Assembly: GCF_003400205.1 (NCBI RefSeq)
Contig: NZ_QUQV01000012.1
Span: 1 to 64,000, forward strand
DNA: 64,000 bases
From: Bacillus sp. HNG
Lineage (GTDB): Bacteria > Bacillota > Bacilli > Bacillales > Bacillaceae_L
Direction of reading: 5' to 3'
Shown here: piece by piece, positions 17,265-26,484 of the stretch
Numbering within the stretch: the first letter of the stretch is position 1
Layout of the letters: every line of letters begins with the position of its first letter
Notes under the pieces: generated by a model
The model's database searches: none
Told to the model about the DNA's origin: nothing
What the model saw: only the letters and a program-made list of their open reading frames with translations
Position numbers and translations under genes: made by a program

Positions 17265-17990
17265 ATGAAAATTCCCATTTTGTATGAGGATAATCATCTG
17301 CTTTTGGTAGAAAAGCCAATTAATATTCCTGTACAAGAAGATAGTAGTGGAGACCTTGATTTGTTAACGATGCTAAGAAACGATATAAAAATACGCTACC
17401 AAAAGCCTGGTAATGTATATTTGGGACTCATACATCGTTTAGACCGTCCCGTTGGAGGTGCCATGGTGTTTGCAAAAACGTCTAAGGCGGCTTCTAGATT
17501 ATCGGATATGTTTCGCAGACATGTGATTGAACGAAATTATTTTGCAGTTGTTCATGGATCCCTAAAGAAGAAAAGGGGGCAGCTTGTACATTATCTTCAT
17601 AAGGATCATCGGAAGAATAAGGTATTCGTTGTCCCTTCTACTCATCCCAACGCTAAAAAAGCAGTGCTAGATTACGAGGTTATGGAATCGAAAAAAGGAT
17701 TTAGTCTACTTTCTGTGAATCTTCACACGGGGAGACCTCATCAAATCCGAATTCAGTTATCAACTATAGGTAATCCAATCTTTGGGGATCAAAAGTATGG
17801 AGGGCATCTAAAGAGGTCAGGCCAGCAACTTGCGCTTTGGGCCCATTCGCTTTATTTCGAGCATCCTGTTAGGAACGAACCGATAGGGGTTTATTCGTTA
17901 CCACCAAGTCGTTATCCATGGGATCTATGGTCGATCATTGCAAATAGAGGTGAAAACTTCAAATCTAAAAAAAATCCTGCCTTTTATTGA
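17265..17990 (+). CDS. RluA-family pseudouridine synthase
   Basis: This 241-residue enzyme has the catalytic HRLDRPVGG motif (about residue 65; Asp is the nucleophile) and the RPHQIRIQL motif (about 155) found in RluA/RluD-type RNA pseudouridine synthases. No S4 domain is present, so it is a short form acting on an unidentified rRNA or tRNA uridine. The ATG at 17265 follows AAGGAGAAGAG. A bidirectional terminator follows. The exact RNA target cannot be told from sequence. Confidence 0.9.
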   Translation: MKIPILYEDNHLLLVEKPINIPVQEDSSGDLDLLTMLRNDIKIRYQKPGNVYLGLIHRLDRPVGGAMVFAKTSKAASRLSDMFRRHVIERNYFAVVHGSLKKKRGQLVHYLHKDHRKNKVFVVPSTHPNAKKAVLDYEVMESKKGFSLLSVNLHTGRPHQIRIQLSTIGNPIFGDQKYGGHLKRSGQQLALWAHSLYFEHPVRNEPIGVYSLPPSRYPWDLWSIIANRGENFKSKKNPAFY

Positions 17991-18026
17991 CTTGGTTGGA
18001 GTTTTTTAATTTATAGCTGCAAAATC

Positions 18027-18062
18027 AAAATCCGCCCAAGCACTTGCGAGGGCGGATTTTTA
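18027..18062. terminator. Bidirectional terminator
   Basis: AAAATCCGCCC (18027-18037) and GGGCGGATTTT (18050-18060) form an 11-bp stem with A and T flanks. It separates the converging pseudouridine synthase and PhoX-like genes. Confidence 0.85.
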
Positions 18063-18081
18063 CTTCCATATGAGAAATAAA

Positions 18082-19857
18082 TTATTTGTTTTTTCCAGGT
18101 TTTATTTTTTCTCCGACATTAGGAAGATCAATATATCCAATGTTTCCTGGATTTTGAGAACTGACCATGAGGTAATTTTCCCCATTTAAATCGTTTATGG
18201 CTTGTAGGCCAGTTACTTCACCGCCATCCGGAGCTGAAATAATCCTTTCAAGTTCTTTCGTATCAATATTATAAGCCCAGCCAAAGTTATTGGTATGCAT
18301 GCCACTATCTTCTGCAATAAACAGAGTTCTTAATTCTTCATCATATACAATATTGTCCGGATTCGCCATCTTATCTGGATGTGCTGTATTCCCATCAGCA
18401 TCTGGAGATGGGAGATCTTCACCGTTCAACATCCCATGCATATCAGTAACAACATAATCACTATTTATGGAATTTCCATTCATATCCTTTTGGTTAGCTG
18501 CAATATTCATTTGATAGATTGTACCTGCGCTTAATTTTGGCAAGCGGATATCATCAACAGGGTCATTCGGTTTTTCTAACATCCCACCTTCTACATAGGA
18601 CATTGCCATATAAATCTTGTTATCAGCTTTATTAAACGTTAGTGTTTCCATTTTATTAAACTCAGATGTTGCATCAAGAATGGCACCATAACGACGAGAC
18701 TCCAAGAATGCCGCGGCTTTTTCCATACCTGGTTTAACTTTTAAGTATTCTTCGCCAACAGTTGTTTTGATATGAGAAAATCCATTTGCCTCAGCATAGG
18801 CGGGATCGTCTGTCGCTTCAAAAATGTCACTGAAGGTTAAAGTTCGGGATAGATCTTTCACTTCTTCATCTGTTGCATGTCCCAATTCAATCCATTCAAA
18901 TTCACCAGCACCACCATTTTCAGCACTGGTTTGATTAAATTTAGCAGCGTATAGCGTACCAGCGGATAAATCTCCAGCTTTGTCTGCAATATACATGAAT
19001 GGCATTACATAACCACCGTCATCACCGTAATAAACCGTACGATTATCTGGAGCAACGGCTACATTTTCAAAGGATAAGCGACCCATGCTGTAGTGTTTTA
19101 CAGCTTCTGCTTTACCATTTGGGGATACTGTAATTTCAGTCGTGTGGCCGTAAAGGTATGGATTTCCTACAGCATTTGCATCTTGATAATAGTTACGTGC
19201 AAATTGTGTGACTTTAGAGTTTTCTGGATTTTTTTCATGTGCACGTGCATCCGGTTCGTATTCTTCACTGCCTAAATGAGTATTCCAAGGGGAAAGAACG
19301 CCCGCACAAGGTGTCCATACTCCACCATCAGCAGAAAAATCAATTGGTTCAATATCCGTTATTTTCAATTCACCCGTTTCCTTATTTTGAACGACAGTAT
19401 TTAAGTAAACGGCTTTTGGCATTTCACCGATTTCATTTTTTGGCATACTTTCAAAATGGTTGATTAAATATAATTTTCCACTCTTTCCGTTTACACTTAA
19501 CAGGGAATTCATATCTGGTGCAGTAGAAAAAATTGGGCTTCCATCGGCACGTGTAATAGCGTTACCGTTAACATCCACGGCACCCCCAACAATTTTTCCA
19601 TTAATGACTTCACCTGGCTTAGCTAAGGAGTGATAGTCTAATTCCATCGTTTTTTGGGAGCCATCTGATAATGTCACGAGGGCTTTAGCATGCGTATGCA
19701 TAGTTGATTTTTCCTCTTGTGTTTTAGGTGCCTCCATACCTATAAAATCAACCTTTGTAACCTCAAGTGGTTTATTTGGTTGTGCAAATACGTTTGCTGC
19801 AGTCGGGAATAGAAGTGCTGCACTTAAAACGGGAATGACTAGCTTTTTCTTATTCAT
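18082..19857 (-). CDS. Secreted PhoX-family (DUF839) protein
   Basis: This 591-residue protein has a classical signal peptide (about residues 1-25, ending VFAQ). The body matches the PhoX/DUF839 family: SADGGVWTPCAGVLSPWNTHLGSEE (split here as VWTPCAGVLSPW then HLGSEE, about 175-195), GRLSFENVAVAPDN, a VYYGDDGG beta-propeller strand and a DNIVYDEE calcium-type strand near residue 505. PhoX enzymes are calcium- and iron-dependent alkaline phosphatases. Length and the propeller-like motifs support a phosphatase role, but family members differ in activity. It starts at an ATG after AGGAGG. No Pho box was identified. Confidence 0.82.
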   Translation of the reverse strand: MNKKKLVIPVLSAALLFPTAANVFAQPNKPLEVTKVDFIGMEAPKTQEEKSTMHTHAKALVTLSDGSQKTMELDYHSLAKPGEVINGKIVGGAVDVNGNAITRADGSPIFSTAPDMNSLLSVNGKSGKLYLINHFESMPKNEIGEMPKAVYLNTVVQNKETGELKITDIEPIDFSADGGVWTPCAGVLSPWNTHLGSEEYEPDARAHEKNPENSKVTQFARNYYQDANAVGNPYLYGHTTEITVSPNGKAEAVKHYSMGRLSFENVAVAPDNRTVYYGDDGGYVMPFMYIADKAGDLSAGTLYAAKFNQTSAENGGAGEFEWIELGHATDEEVKDLSRTLTFSDIFEATDDPAYAEANGFSHIKTTVGEEYLKVKPGMEKAAAFLESRRYGAILDATSEFNKMETLTFNKADNKIYMAMSYVEGGMLEKPNDPVDDIRLPKLSAGTIYQMNIAANQKDMNGNSINSDYVVTDMHGMLNGEDLPSPDADGNTAHPDKMANPDNIVYDEELRTLFIAEDSGMHTNNFGWAYNIDTKELERIISAPDGGEVTGLQAINDLNGENYLMVSSQNPGNIGYIDLPNVGEKIKPGKNK

Positions 19858-20045
19858 TGACTATTTCCTCCTAAAATTTTTGATATATGGCCTGTACAAA
19901 TTAATGATAGGATTCAAATGTTAAGGAAATGTGCATTTATTATTAATAATATTTAAAATATTTTGGTTATTTAGTCCTAGTTCAATTAGCGTGCATTACT
20001 GAAGAGGAGAGTTGCATATAGGTAAAAAGGAGTAGAACAATGCAA

Positions 20046-20094
20046 AAAACCATATCTCATCCTTCAAATATGTAGGAGGTGATATGGTTTTGAA
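20046..20094 (-). terminator. Intrinsic terminator of azlCD
   Basis: Read leftward, AACCATATCACCTCC pairs with a GGATGAGATATGGTT arm (two mismatches) and is followed by TTTTTTG. It lies just after the azlD stop. Confidence 0.75.
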
Positions 20095-20107
20095 TAAAAT
20101 CTCTTAC

Positions 20108-20413
20108 CTAATACAAAAGCAGTTCGATTAAAAAAACCGATAAACAGGCCAATAACGCGACACTCACTAGGCTTGCCCCCCGGTAGGCAAAAAGAATGGC
20201 TACAATAAAGCCAACTAGCGCAGACCATGTCGATTCTGTTGCGTCTAAAATGGCCGGAAAAACCATCACAGCCAATGTCACAAATGGAACATAGTATAAA
20301 AACGATCGGATATAAACATTCTTGATTTCTTTTCTGACAAGGGTAAGTGGAAGCACCCTAATGAGATACGTCACAACGGCCATTACCAAAATATAAAAAA
20401 TAGCATTATTCAT
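20108..20413 (-). CDS. azlD: Branched-chain amino acid exporter subunit AzlD
   Basis: This small protein of 101 residues has four predicted membrane segments. It matches AzlD, the small partner of AzlC, with the YLIRVLPLTL motif near residue 16 typical of the family. With AzlC it forms an exporter of branched-chain amino acids or analogues. Its ATG at 20413 has AAGGAGG upstream and overlaps the azlC end by 8 bp, indicating translational coupling in an azlCD operon. Confidence 0.9.
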   Translation of the reverse strand: MNNAIFYILVMAVVTYLIRVLPLTLVRKEIKNVYIRSFLYYVPFVTLAVMVFPAILDATESTWSALVGFIVAILFAYRGASLVSVALLACLSVFLIELLLY

Positions 20414-21119
20414 ACGTATCCTCCTTTACCGGAAAGGCAAACGCTGCAATACCTGCAATTAAAATCGTTAAGATAATAATTTTCACACCGGATGAGATGG
20501 ATTCAAGAAACGGCAACTCAGCGAATAGTAGACTTAGTACCATCGATATGACAATCAATCCGGTAAGGACTTTATTCCCTTTTGCCGGAGGGACAATAAC
20601 AGCAATCAGCATTCCGAACAGGGCAATACTTAGGGCACTAATTAATCTTGGTGGTAGTATATTGCCAGAAATAACTCCAAATAATGTACCCAGTGCCCAA
20701 CCTGGGACCGCAGCACTCATCACGCCATAAGCGTAATAAGGACTTAACCTTCCAGGAACCGCAACCGTCACCCCGAAGACCTCATCTGTAATCCCATATG
20801 CCATGATTGAACGATGGAAAAAGGATGTGTTTGGGTCAATCTTTTGGGATAAGGCAAACGACATTAGAAAATACCTAGAGTTGATAATTAACTGTGTGAT
20901 AGCAATTTCGACGACTGTTGCAGCACCGGCAATTAACGAAAGTCCAGCAAACTGTCCAGCTGATGTTAAATTTGTTACGGACATCAAGACGGCTTCAAAC
21001 GGATTTAGCCCGGCTTGCTCGGCAAGAATGCCAAAGGTAAACGAAACCGCAAAATAACCGATTGCAATGGGAATTCCATTTTTCAACCCACTTGTCCATT
21101 CTTTTATGTTTGTTTTCAT
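20406..21119 (-). CDS. azlC: Branched-chain amino acid exporter subunit AzlC
   Basis: This protein of about 237 residues has several membrane segments and the AzlC hallmarks GIPIAIGYFAVSFTFG (residues about 12-27), the SAGQFAG strand and YGITDEVFG (about 110). AzlC-type proteins export branched-chain amino acids. The ATG at 21119 follows GGAGGAAAG; an in-frame TTG at 21134 lies within that site and is rejected. It is the first gene of the azlCD operon. No AzlB-type regulator lies next to it. Confidence 0.92.
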   Translation of the reverse strand: MKTNIKEWTSGLKNGIPIAIGYFAVSFTFGILAEQAGLNPFEAVLMSVTNLTSAGQFAGLSLIAGAATVVEIAITQLIINSRYFLMSFALSQKIDPNTSFFHRSIMAYGITDEVFGVTVAVPGRLSPYYAYGVMSAAVPGWALGTLFGVISGNILPPRLISALSIALFGMLIAVIVPPAKGNKVLTGLIVISMVLSLLFAELPFLESISSGVKIIILTILIAGIAAFAFPVKEDTYE

Positions 21120-21385
21120 TTTTCTTTCCTCCAACGATGATCAAACAATATGATGTCAATAGATAGGTTTGGTACCTTTTCTATTAAAATGATTCTAGCA
21201 TACGTTTGCTAGAAATGCCTTTTAGTAAAACTCTACTTTTTGTGAACAATATGTACAAAATAGTATTTAATTACCGAAAATAACTTTATTAAGGAAACGT
21301 TTTCATTTTAAGGTATTTTGGTTACTATTAGAGAGAGGTACGGACTAGTTTAGTAGAGTAAATGAAAAAATTAGGTGGTACAAGT

Positions 21386-22189
21386 ATGAAAATGAAGTTA
21401 TTGCAAAAAACGCAGACGATCGTTCGTTATCAGAGTCAAAATAACCAAGTATATTATGGGATTGTAGAAGATGACGAAATTTTACAGTTATCGAGTAATT
21501 TTAATGACATGATAAACGATAAGTTCAAATTTGATGGCGTAAAAGTTAAAGTTAAAGATGTGAAAATACTAGAGCCTGTTACACCCCAAAAGGTTATCAA
21601 TTTTGGATGGACATATGCACAACATGCAGAGGAGACCGGGGGTACGGCTAATCTCAAAGAACCATTTTTATTTCTAAAACCTACATCTTCCCTGATTCCA
21701 AATGAGGGGGAAATCATTCTTCCCCCAACACACTTAACGAAGCAGGTGGAAATGGAGGGCGAACTGGCACTCATTATAGGGAAACGTGGGAAAAATATTA
21801 AGGAAGATGAAGCGTTGGATTTTGTTTTTGGCTATACCATATTTAATGATGTAACGGCTCGGGATCTAACAAAAAAGGATCCCCAATTTACACGAGGCAA
21901 AGGTTTTGACACATTTGGACCTTTGGGTCCTTGGATTGTGACAGGAGTAGATCCAACTAATTTAAACATAGTTACAACGTTAAACGGGGAAGTGGTACAA
22001 GAAGGCAATACAAATCAGATGTCTTTGTCCATTCCTTATCTTATCAGTTGGATTTCGAATGTGATGACTCTGGAGCCAGGCGATGTAATAGCTACTGGTT
22101 CACCTTCAGGAAGCTGCCCAATGAAATCAGGAGACATAGTTACTGTTGAGGTTGAGCATATCGGCAAACTGCGTAATTATGTAAAATAG
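21386..22189 (+). CDS. Fumarylacetoacetate hydrolase-family protein
   Basis: This protein of about 267 residues has the FAH fold C-terminal domain (about residues 68-265): the metal-ligand EMEGELALIIG motif (two Glu), FGYTIFNDVTARD (Asp), GKGFDTFGPLGPW and the GDVIATGSPSG loop. These residues bind Mg or Mn. Family members hydrolyse or isomerise beta-diketones (acylpyruvases, HpcE/UGL-type). The reaction is unresolved. The ATG at 21386 follows AGGTGG; an in-frame ATG at 21362 has no site. A terminator follows. Confidence 0.88.
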   Translation: MKMKLLQKTQTIVRYQSQNNQVYYGIVEDDEILQLSSNFNDMINDKFKFDGVKVKVKDVKILEPVTPQKVINFGWTYAQHAEETGGTANLKEPFLFLKPTSSLIPNEGEIILPPTHLTKQVEMEGELALIIGKRGKNIKEDEALDFVFGYTIFNDVTARDLTKKDPQFTRGKGFDTFGPLGPWIVTGVDPTNLNIVTTLNGEVVQEGNTNQMSLSIPYLISWISNVMTLEPGDVIATGSPSGSCPMKSGDIVTVEVEHIGKLRNYVK

Positions 22190-22223
22190 TTTGATCATTT
22201 AAAAGTTGAATGAATCAGGGTCT

Positions 22224-22255
22224 GGTATGCAACCATAGTTGCATGCCCTTTTTTC
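22224..22255 (+). terminator. Terminator of the FAH-family gene
   Basis: GGTATGCAAC (22224-22233) pairs with GTTGCATGCC (22238-22247), followed by a run of T (22249-22255). Confidence 0.85.
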
Positions 22256-22373
22256 GGTAGGAAGGTATTCGAGGAAAACATGTAGAACATATAAAGATGT
22301 ACTGATTCATATCGTAAGATAATTTTATAATAGAAAGTAGTAGGTAATTCCGAAAATGAGAGAGGAGGATTGG

Positions 22374-22871
22374 ATGAAACAACTGTATATAAAACAAAAG
22401 GTATTTAGTTTAAGTGGCAAGTTTACGGTTAAAGATCAGCAGGAGAAGGATGTCTATTATGTAGAGGGAAGCTTTATGAAAGTTCCTAAGACCTTCTCCA
22501 TTATGAATACAAAACGAGATGAAGTTGCACTCATTACGAAAAAAGTATTTAGCTGGTTACCCAATTTTTTCGTTGAGGTGAATGGTCGGGAAGTGTTAAC
22601 AATTAAAAAAGAGTTTTCCTTCTTTAAAGCACGTTATACGATTGATGCTGCAGGGATTGAAGTACATGGCAATTGGTGGGATATGGATTTTCAGGTTTTA
22701 CAGCATGGGGAAGTTGTCGGCAAAGTGAGCAAAGAGTGGTTTACATGGGGTGATAGCTACAAGGTTGAAATCTTAAATGAAGAGGTGGAAGCCATCATCA
22801 TTGCAATCGTTGTCGCCATTGATTGTGTGAAAGCTGACCAAGCAGCTGCTTCCTCGGCAGCAACGACTTAA
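22374..22871 (+). CDS. LURP-one-related protein (YxjI family)
   Basis: This 165-residue protein matches the LURP-one/YxjI family: a beta-barrel with a buried central helix, related to Tubby C-terminal domains. Visible features are KQKVFSLSGKFTV near the N terminus, repeated short beta strands and a hydrophobic C-terminal helix (IIIAIVVAIDCV). Its cellular role is unknown; Tubby-like folds bind phosphoinositides in eukaryotes. The ATG at 22374 follows AGAGGAGG, and is preferred to an ATG at 22356 without a site. It is transcribed alone, with a terminator that overlaps the end of the convergent regulator gene. Confidence 0.85.
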   Translation: MKQLYIKQKVFSLSGKFTVKDQQEKDVYYVEGSFMKVPKTFSIMNTKRDEVALITKKVFSWLPNFFVEVNGREVLTIKKEFSFFKARYTIDAAGIEVHGNWWDMDFQVLQHGEVVGKVSKEWFTWGDSYKVEILNEEVEAIIIAIVVAIDCVKADQAAASSAATT

Positions 22872-22948
22872 CGATGGAAAAAGGATATGAAGGATTAAAA
22901 AGATGTATTCGTTACACTAATTAATACAATTACTATGATTCTTTTAAC

Positions 22949-22992
22949 AGCTAGTTCTCTACCTCCTCAATTCGGTGGAGAACTAGCTCTTT
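22949..22992. terminator. Bidirectional terminator overlapping the cdaR stop
   Basis: AGCTAGTTCTC (22949-22959) pairs with GAGAACTAGCT (22978-22988), followed by CTTTT on the plus strand. Its stem covers the 3' end of the regulator gene. Confidence 0.75.
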
Positions 22993-24073
22993 TATGTAAC
23001 CAAATGGCCATTTGTAATGCGAAGGCATCGTTAAAGTTTTGCGGATCATATCCGCTTTCTGTTTTGATTTTATTCAGACGGTAAATTAAAGTGTTGCGAT
23101 GAATGTAAAGTTTTTTTGCCGCTTCCTTTATATTAAAATTAGAGTCAAAGAATGCTTGGAGCGTGTCTAAATGATTATTAAGATCACCTTCGCCCTGTAG
23201 TATTCTTTTGCAAAACGGTTCAGCTAGCTTCGGGTGAATTTGGTGAACGAGTGCCTCAGGTTCGATGTCTAGATAAGAAATTACTTTATGTTCAGATTTA
23301 CTTATGGCTAAGGCCATTTCACATTCACAAAAACCTTGGTTAATGATAAGAAGATGATCAATATGTGAAGAGTATGCCAAACGAGCATGAACCTGCATTC
23401 TTTCAAATTCTTTATGAAGGTTTGTTAACTTCTTTTTTGCTTCCTCATGAGAAACCTCAGATAAAATCAACAGCAATTTGTTAACATGTACAAATCCTGC
23501 TAGCACCTTTCCTTTACCAATCACTTCTTCCGTGTTTTTAATAAGCAAGTGACTTGAAAAAGAATAATCAACGATCTCGATTAAGCTAATGACGAAAGGA
23601 CCCTTTAGCTTCATTTGAAGTAGACTAAGCCAGCGTTCAATATTACTTGTGTTCGGTTCTTCCTTTAATAGTTCTTCGATAATCATTTCTTTTGTTCTTT
23701 GGCGCCACTCCGTCTGTGAAGCCATATAAGCTTGCTTAATTAAAAGTTCTGCCATCATTTTTACAAGACCACCACGATCACCTATCATCCTTGGTTTTCC
23801 AGTAATACCAATGACTCCAACAACCTCATCATGAAAATGAATCGGTAAATTTATTCCTTGTTGTGTTCCACGAAGTTGCCCTTGATTTTCGGATGTAATT
23901 TCAAGTAGTTGTCCGGTTTTAACAACTTCTAAAGCACCTTCATGGATTGAATTCAGACGAGAGGGGTCACCCGTTGCAATAATGACTCCTTCTTCATTCA
24001 TTATATTAATATTTAAATTCATAACTTTGGATGTTTCCTTTACAAGCATCTCAGCAATTTCCCGCGTGATCAT
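22967..24073 (-). CDS. cdaR: CdaR/PucR-family transcriptional regulator of sugar-diacid or glycerate use
   Basis: This protein of about 368 residues has an N-terminal putative diacid-recognition domain (about residues 1-130), a GGDEF-like/PucR middle region and a C-terminal PucR helix-turn-helix (about 310-365), seen as NIKEAAKKLYIHRNTLIYRL. This order is that of CdaR, which activates glycerate, galactarate and glucarate catabolism. It is divergent from glycerate kinase, KdgT and LarA-like genes and is their probable activator. The ATG at 24073, with AAAGGAG upstream, is preferred to a GTG at 24100. Confidence 0.88.
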   Translation of the reverse strand: MITREIAEMLVKETSKVMNLNINIMNEEGVIIATGDPSRLNSIHEGALEVVKTGQLLEITSENQGQLRGTQQGINLPIHFHDEVVGVIGITGKPRMIGDRGGLVKMMAELLIKQAYMASQTEWRQRTKEMIIEELLKEEPNTSNIERWLSLLQMKLKGPFVISLIEIVDYSFSSHLLIKNTEEVIGKGKVLAGFVHVNKLLLILSEVSHEEAKKKLTNLHKEFERMQVHARLAYSSHIDHLLIINQGFCECEMALAISKSEHKVISYLDIEPEALVHQIHPKLAEPFCKRILQGEGDLNNHLDTLQAFFDSNFNIKEAAKKLYIHRNTLIYRLNKIKTESGYDPQNFNDAFALQMAIWLHKRASSPPN

Positions 24074-24188
24074 TGAATTCTCCTTTTGGTTATTGCGCAC
24101 AAATAATTATTTGAATTTATATAATAATTTGTATTTTACATATAAAGAAGATTTGAAGCAAGTACGTTATAATAAATAAACAGATAAT

Positions 24189-24202
24189 TGTAAACGTTTA
24201 CA
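24189..24202. promoter_or_regulatory. Catabolite-responsive element (cre)
   Basis: TGTAAACGTTTACA is a perfect 14-bp palindrome matching the CcpA operator consensus TGWAANCGNTNWCA. It lies 2 bases before the ribosome-binding region of the glycerate kinase gene, downstream of any promoter, a location suited to CcpA roadblock repression in the presence of glucose. Confidence 0.85.
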
Positions 24203-24218
24203 ACGGGAGGGTTACAAA

Positions 24219-25376
24219 ATAAAAATTTTAATTGCACCCGATTCATTTAAGGGCAGCGTGACAGCAATTGAAGCAGCCTTGTCAATTGAAAAGGGAATAA
24301 TAAATGCATTTCCACATGCAGAAACAAAATTAATACCTATGGCAGATGGTGGAGAAGGAACAATGGAAAATCTCATTACTTCGACGGCAGGACATAAAGT
24401 TGCAGTAACTGTAACTGGTCCTCTAGGTAAACCGATCGAGGCATTTTTCGGGGTTCTAGGTGATAATGAGACATGCATTATTGAAATGGCCAGTGCTTCT
24501 GGCTTGGATTTAATAAGTTTTTCAGAGCGTAACCCATTGACTGCAACAACCTTTGGTACCGGAGAATTAATTAAGAGAGCACTTGACGATGGGTACCGAA
24601 AATTTGTATTAGCGATAGGTGGTTCAGCCACAAATGATGGTGGAGTTGGTATGCTACAGGCTCTTGGTATACAAATTCTTGACAAATCAGGGAACGATAT
24701 TGGCTTTGGTGGAGGTGCATTAAGTCAAATTCACGAAGTACGTATGGATCATTTTGACAAACGGATTTATGAAAGTCATTTTTTAATTGCCTCGGATGTG
24801 GAAAATCCACTTGTAGGTGATAACGGAGCTTCTCATGTGTTTGGACCACAAAAAGGTGCAACAGATGAAATGGTTCAGATCCTCGATCAAAATCTTACCC
24901 ATTGGGCGAATGTGGTAGAACAGGTAACAGGAATCCGATTACATGATATGCCGGGTGCTGGAGCTGCCGGAGGAATAGGCGGAGCCTTTCAAGCATTTTT
25001 CCCTTCAACAATGAAAAGAGGGATAGATGTTGTTATCCAATATTCAAAACTTGTCGATCATCTTGAGGATGTTGATCTTGTGATCACGGGGGAAGGACAG
25101 GTAGATTTTCAAACGGCATTTGGAAAAACTCCAATGGGGGTGGCACAAACAGCAAATAAACTAAACATCCCAACTATTATAATTGCAGGGTCTGTTGGTA
25201 AAGGAATTCAAACGTTGTATCAATTTGGGGTCATTGCGGTATTTAGTATTATTAATCGTCCATTACGTTTAGAGGATGCGATGCAGGAAACGAAAAAGTT
25301 ATTAGAACAAACAGCTGAGCAAGTTTGCCGCACTTATTTTTTTAATAGACAGGGGGAGAAAAGAAATGAAGATTAA
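24219..25376 (+). CDS. glxK: Glycerate kinase (GlxK family), non-standard start codon
   Basis: The family N terminus (MKILIAPDSFKGS) is encoded intact but its first codon is ATA at 24219, seven bases after GGGAGGG (24205-24211). No ATG, GTG or TTG lies in frame upstream. The first conventional start, GTG at 24258, would remove the conserved APDSFKGS loop. With the ATA start the protein is 385 residues, near the usual 380. It phosphorylates D-glycerate to a phosphoglycerate for glycolysis. Motifs: APDSFKGS, ADGGEGT (about residue 45) and AIGGSATNDGG. It overlaps kdgT by 11 bp. Confidence 0.88.
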   Translation: MKILIAPDSFKGSVTAIEAALSIEKGIINAFPHAETKLIPMADGGEGTMENLITSTAGHKVAVTVTGPLGKPIEAFFGVLGDNETCIIEMASASGLDLISFSERNPLTATTFGTGELIKRALDDGYRKFVLAIGGSATNDGGVGMLQALGIQILDKSGNDIGFGGGALSQIHEVRMDHFDKRIYESHFLIASDVENPLVGDNGASHVFGPQKGATDEMVQILDQNLTHWANVVEQVTGIRLHDMPGAGAAGGIGGAFQAFFPSTMKRGIDVVIQYSKLVDHLEDVDLVITGEGQVDFQTAFGKTPMGVAQTANKLNIPTIIIAGSVGKGIQTLYQFGVIAVFSIINRPLRLEDAMQETKKLLEQTAEQVCRTYFFNRQGEKRNED

Positions 25377-26475
25377 GCAAGCAATTGAAAAAGTACCAGG
25401 TGGATTGATGGTTGTACCATTGATGCTAGGGGCATTGTTTAATACAGTGGATCAAATGCACATACCAGCAGTTATGAATTTTTTAAAAGCTTTAGGAGTT
25501 GCTCCAACAGCTGACGGCCATTATGAGCTTTTACGTATTGGTGGTTTTTCTGAAGCGTTATTTAAAAATGGCTCATTAACATTGATCGCATTATTCCTAT
25601 TCTGTGCAGGTAGCCAGATGAATCTTAGAGTCGGTGGAATTGCTTTGAAAAAAGGAGTATTGCTGACATCGTCAAAATATTTAACGGGTCTTGCTGTTGG
25701 TATAGTATTTGGATACCTTTTTGATCCAATGAATGGTTTTCTTGGGTTATCAACGATGGCAATAATTGCGGCAATGACAAATGGAAACGGTGGGATGTAT
25801 GCAGCTTTGACAGGCCAATATGGAAATAGATCGGATGTAGGTGCCGTATCTGTCTTATCCTTAAATGATGGTCCATTTTTTACGTTAATGTCATTAGGTC
25901 TTTTAGGTTCTAAATTCCCAATTATTGCGTTTATCGCTGTTTTATTGCCAATTGCATTAGGAATGATTCTTGGGAACCTTGACCCTGAGGTTCGTGAATT
26001 TTTAGCTCCGGGTGAAATCCTACCAGTTCCATTCTTTGCGTTTGCACTAGGTGCTGGGATGAACTTTATGACATTCTTCAATCCAAGCGTCGTTGGGGCT
26101 GGGTTGCTTCTGGGGATTATGACGGTCGTATTAACTGGATTAACTGGAATTCTCGTATTTAAGCTGTTTAGAGAAAAAAGTTATATCGCGCCAGTAGCTG
26201 AGGCGTCTACAGCAGGTAATGCAGTAGGTACGCCGGCAGCAATCGCAGCTGCTGCAGTTGTTGCATCAGGTTCTGGTATGATGAGCGCTGCAGAAGCCCA
26301 GGCTTATCAGGATATTGCGAACTTGGCGACGATGCAAATTTCAATATCTACCTTAACGACAGCCATTCTTTGTCCAGTTGCTGTAATAATGGTGGATAAA
26401 TACCAACGAAGTAAAGGCATTGACGGTAAACTGGAAAATCCTAAGATGCCAAAAGATCCTGGATTACCAGTATAA
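25366..26475 (+). CDS. kdgT: 2-keto-3-deoxygluconate permease (KdgT family)
   Basis: This 369-residue hydrophobic protein has about ten membrane segments. It matches the KdgT family: GGLMVVPLMLGALFNT near the N terminus, FCAGSQMNLR, MTNGNGGMYAAL (about residue 140) and NAVGTPAAIAAA (about 285). The family imports 2-keto-3-deoxygluconate with protons. In a glycerate/CdaR context the substrate could instead be glycerate or another sugar acid. It overlaps the kinase gene upstream and shares its transcript. Its start has GGGGGAG upstream. Confidence 0.9.
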   Translation: MKIKQAIEKVPGGLMVVPLMLGALFNTVDQMHIPAVMNFLKALGVAPTADGHYELLRIGGFSEALFKNGSLTLIALFLFCAGSQMNLRVGGIALKKGVLLTSSKYLTGLAVGIVFGYLFDPMNGFLGLSTMAIIAAMTNGNGGMYAALTGQYGNRSDVGAVSVLSLNDGPFFTLMSLGLLGSKFPIIAFIAVLLPIALGMILGNLDPEVREFLAPGEILPVPFFAFALGAGMNFMTFFNPSVVGAGLLLGIMTVVLTGLTGILVFKLFREKSYIAPVAEASTAGNAVGTPAAIAAAAVVASGSGMMSAAEAQAYQDIANLATMQISISTLTTAILCPVAVIMVDKYQRSKGIDGKLENPKMPKDPGLPV

Positions 26476-26484
26476 AAAAGTACC

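Noticed and set aside
20084-20131. A 15-codon open frame (MVLNKISY...) behind a perfect AGGAGGTGAT site on the plus strand
   Set aside because: The site and first codons lie inside the stem of the azlCD terminator read on the other strand. The match is explained by that hairpin.
21292-21305. A second cre site (AGGAAACGTTTTCA) upstream of the FAH-family gene
   Set aside because: It departs from the CcpA consensus at two defined positions, so support is too weak to call.
24258-25376. Glycerate kinase starting at GTG 24258
   Set aside because: This would remove the conserved N-terminal APDSFKGS loop and leave the strong ribosome-binding site 46 bases away.
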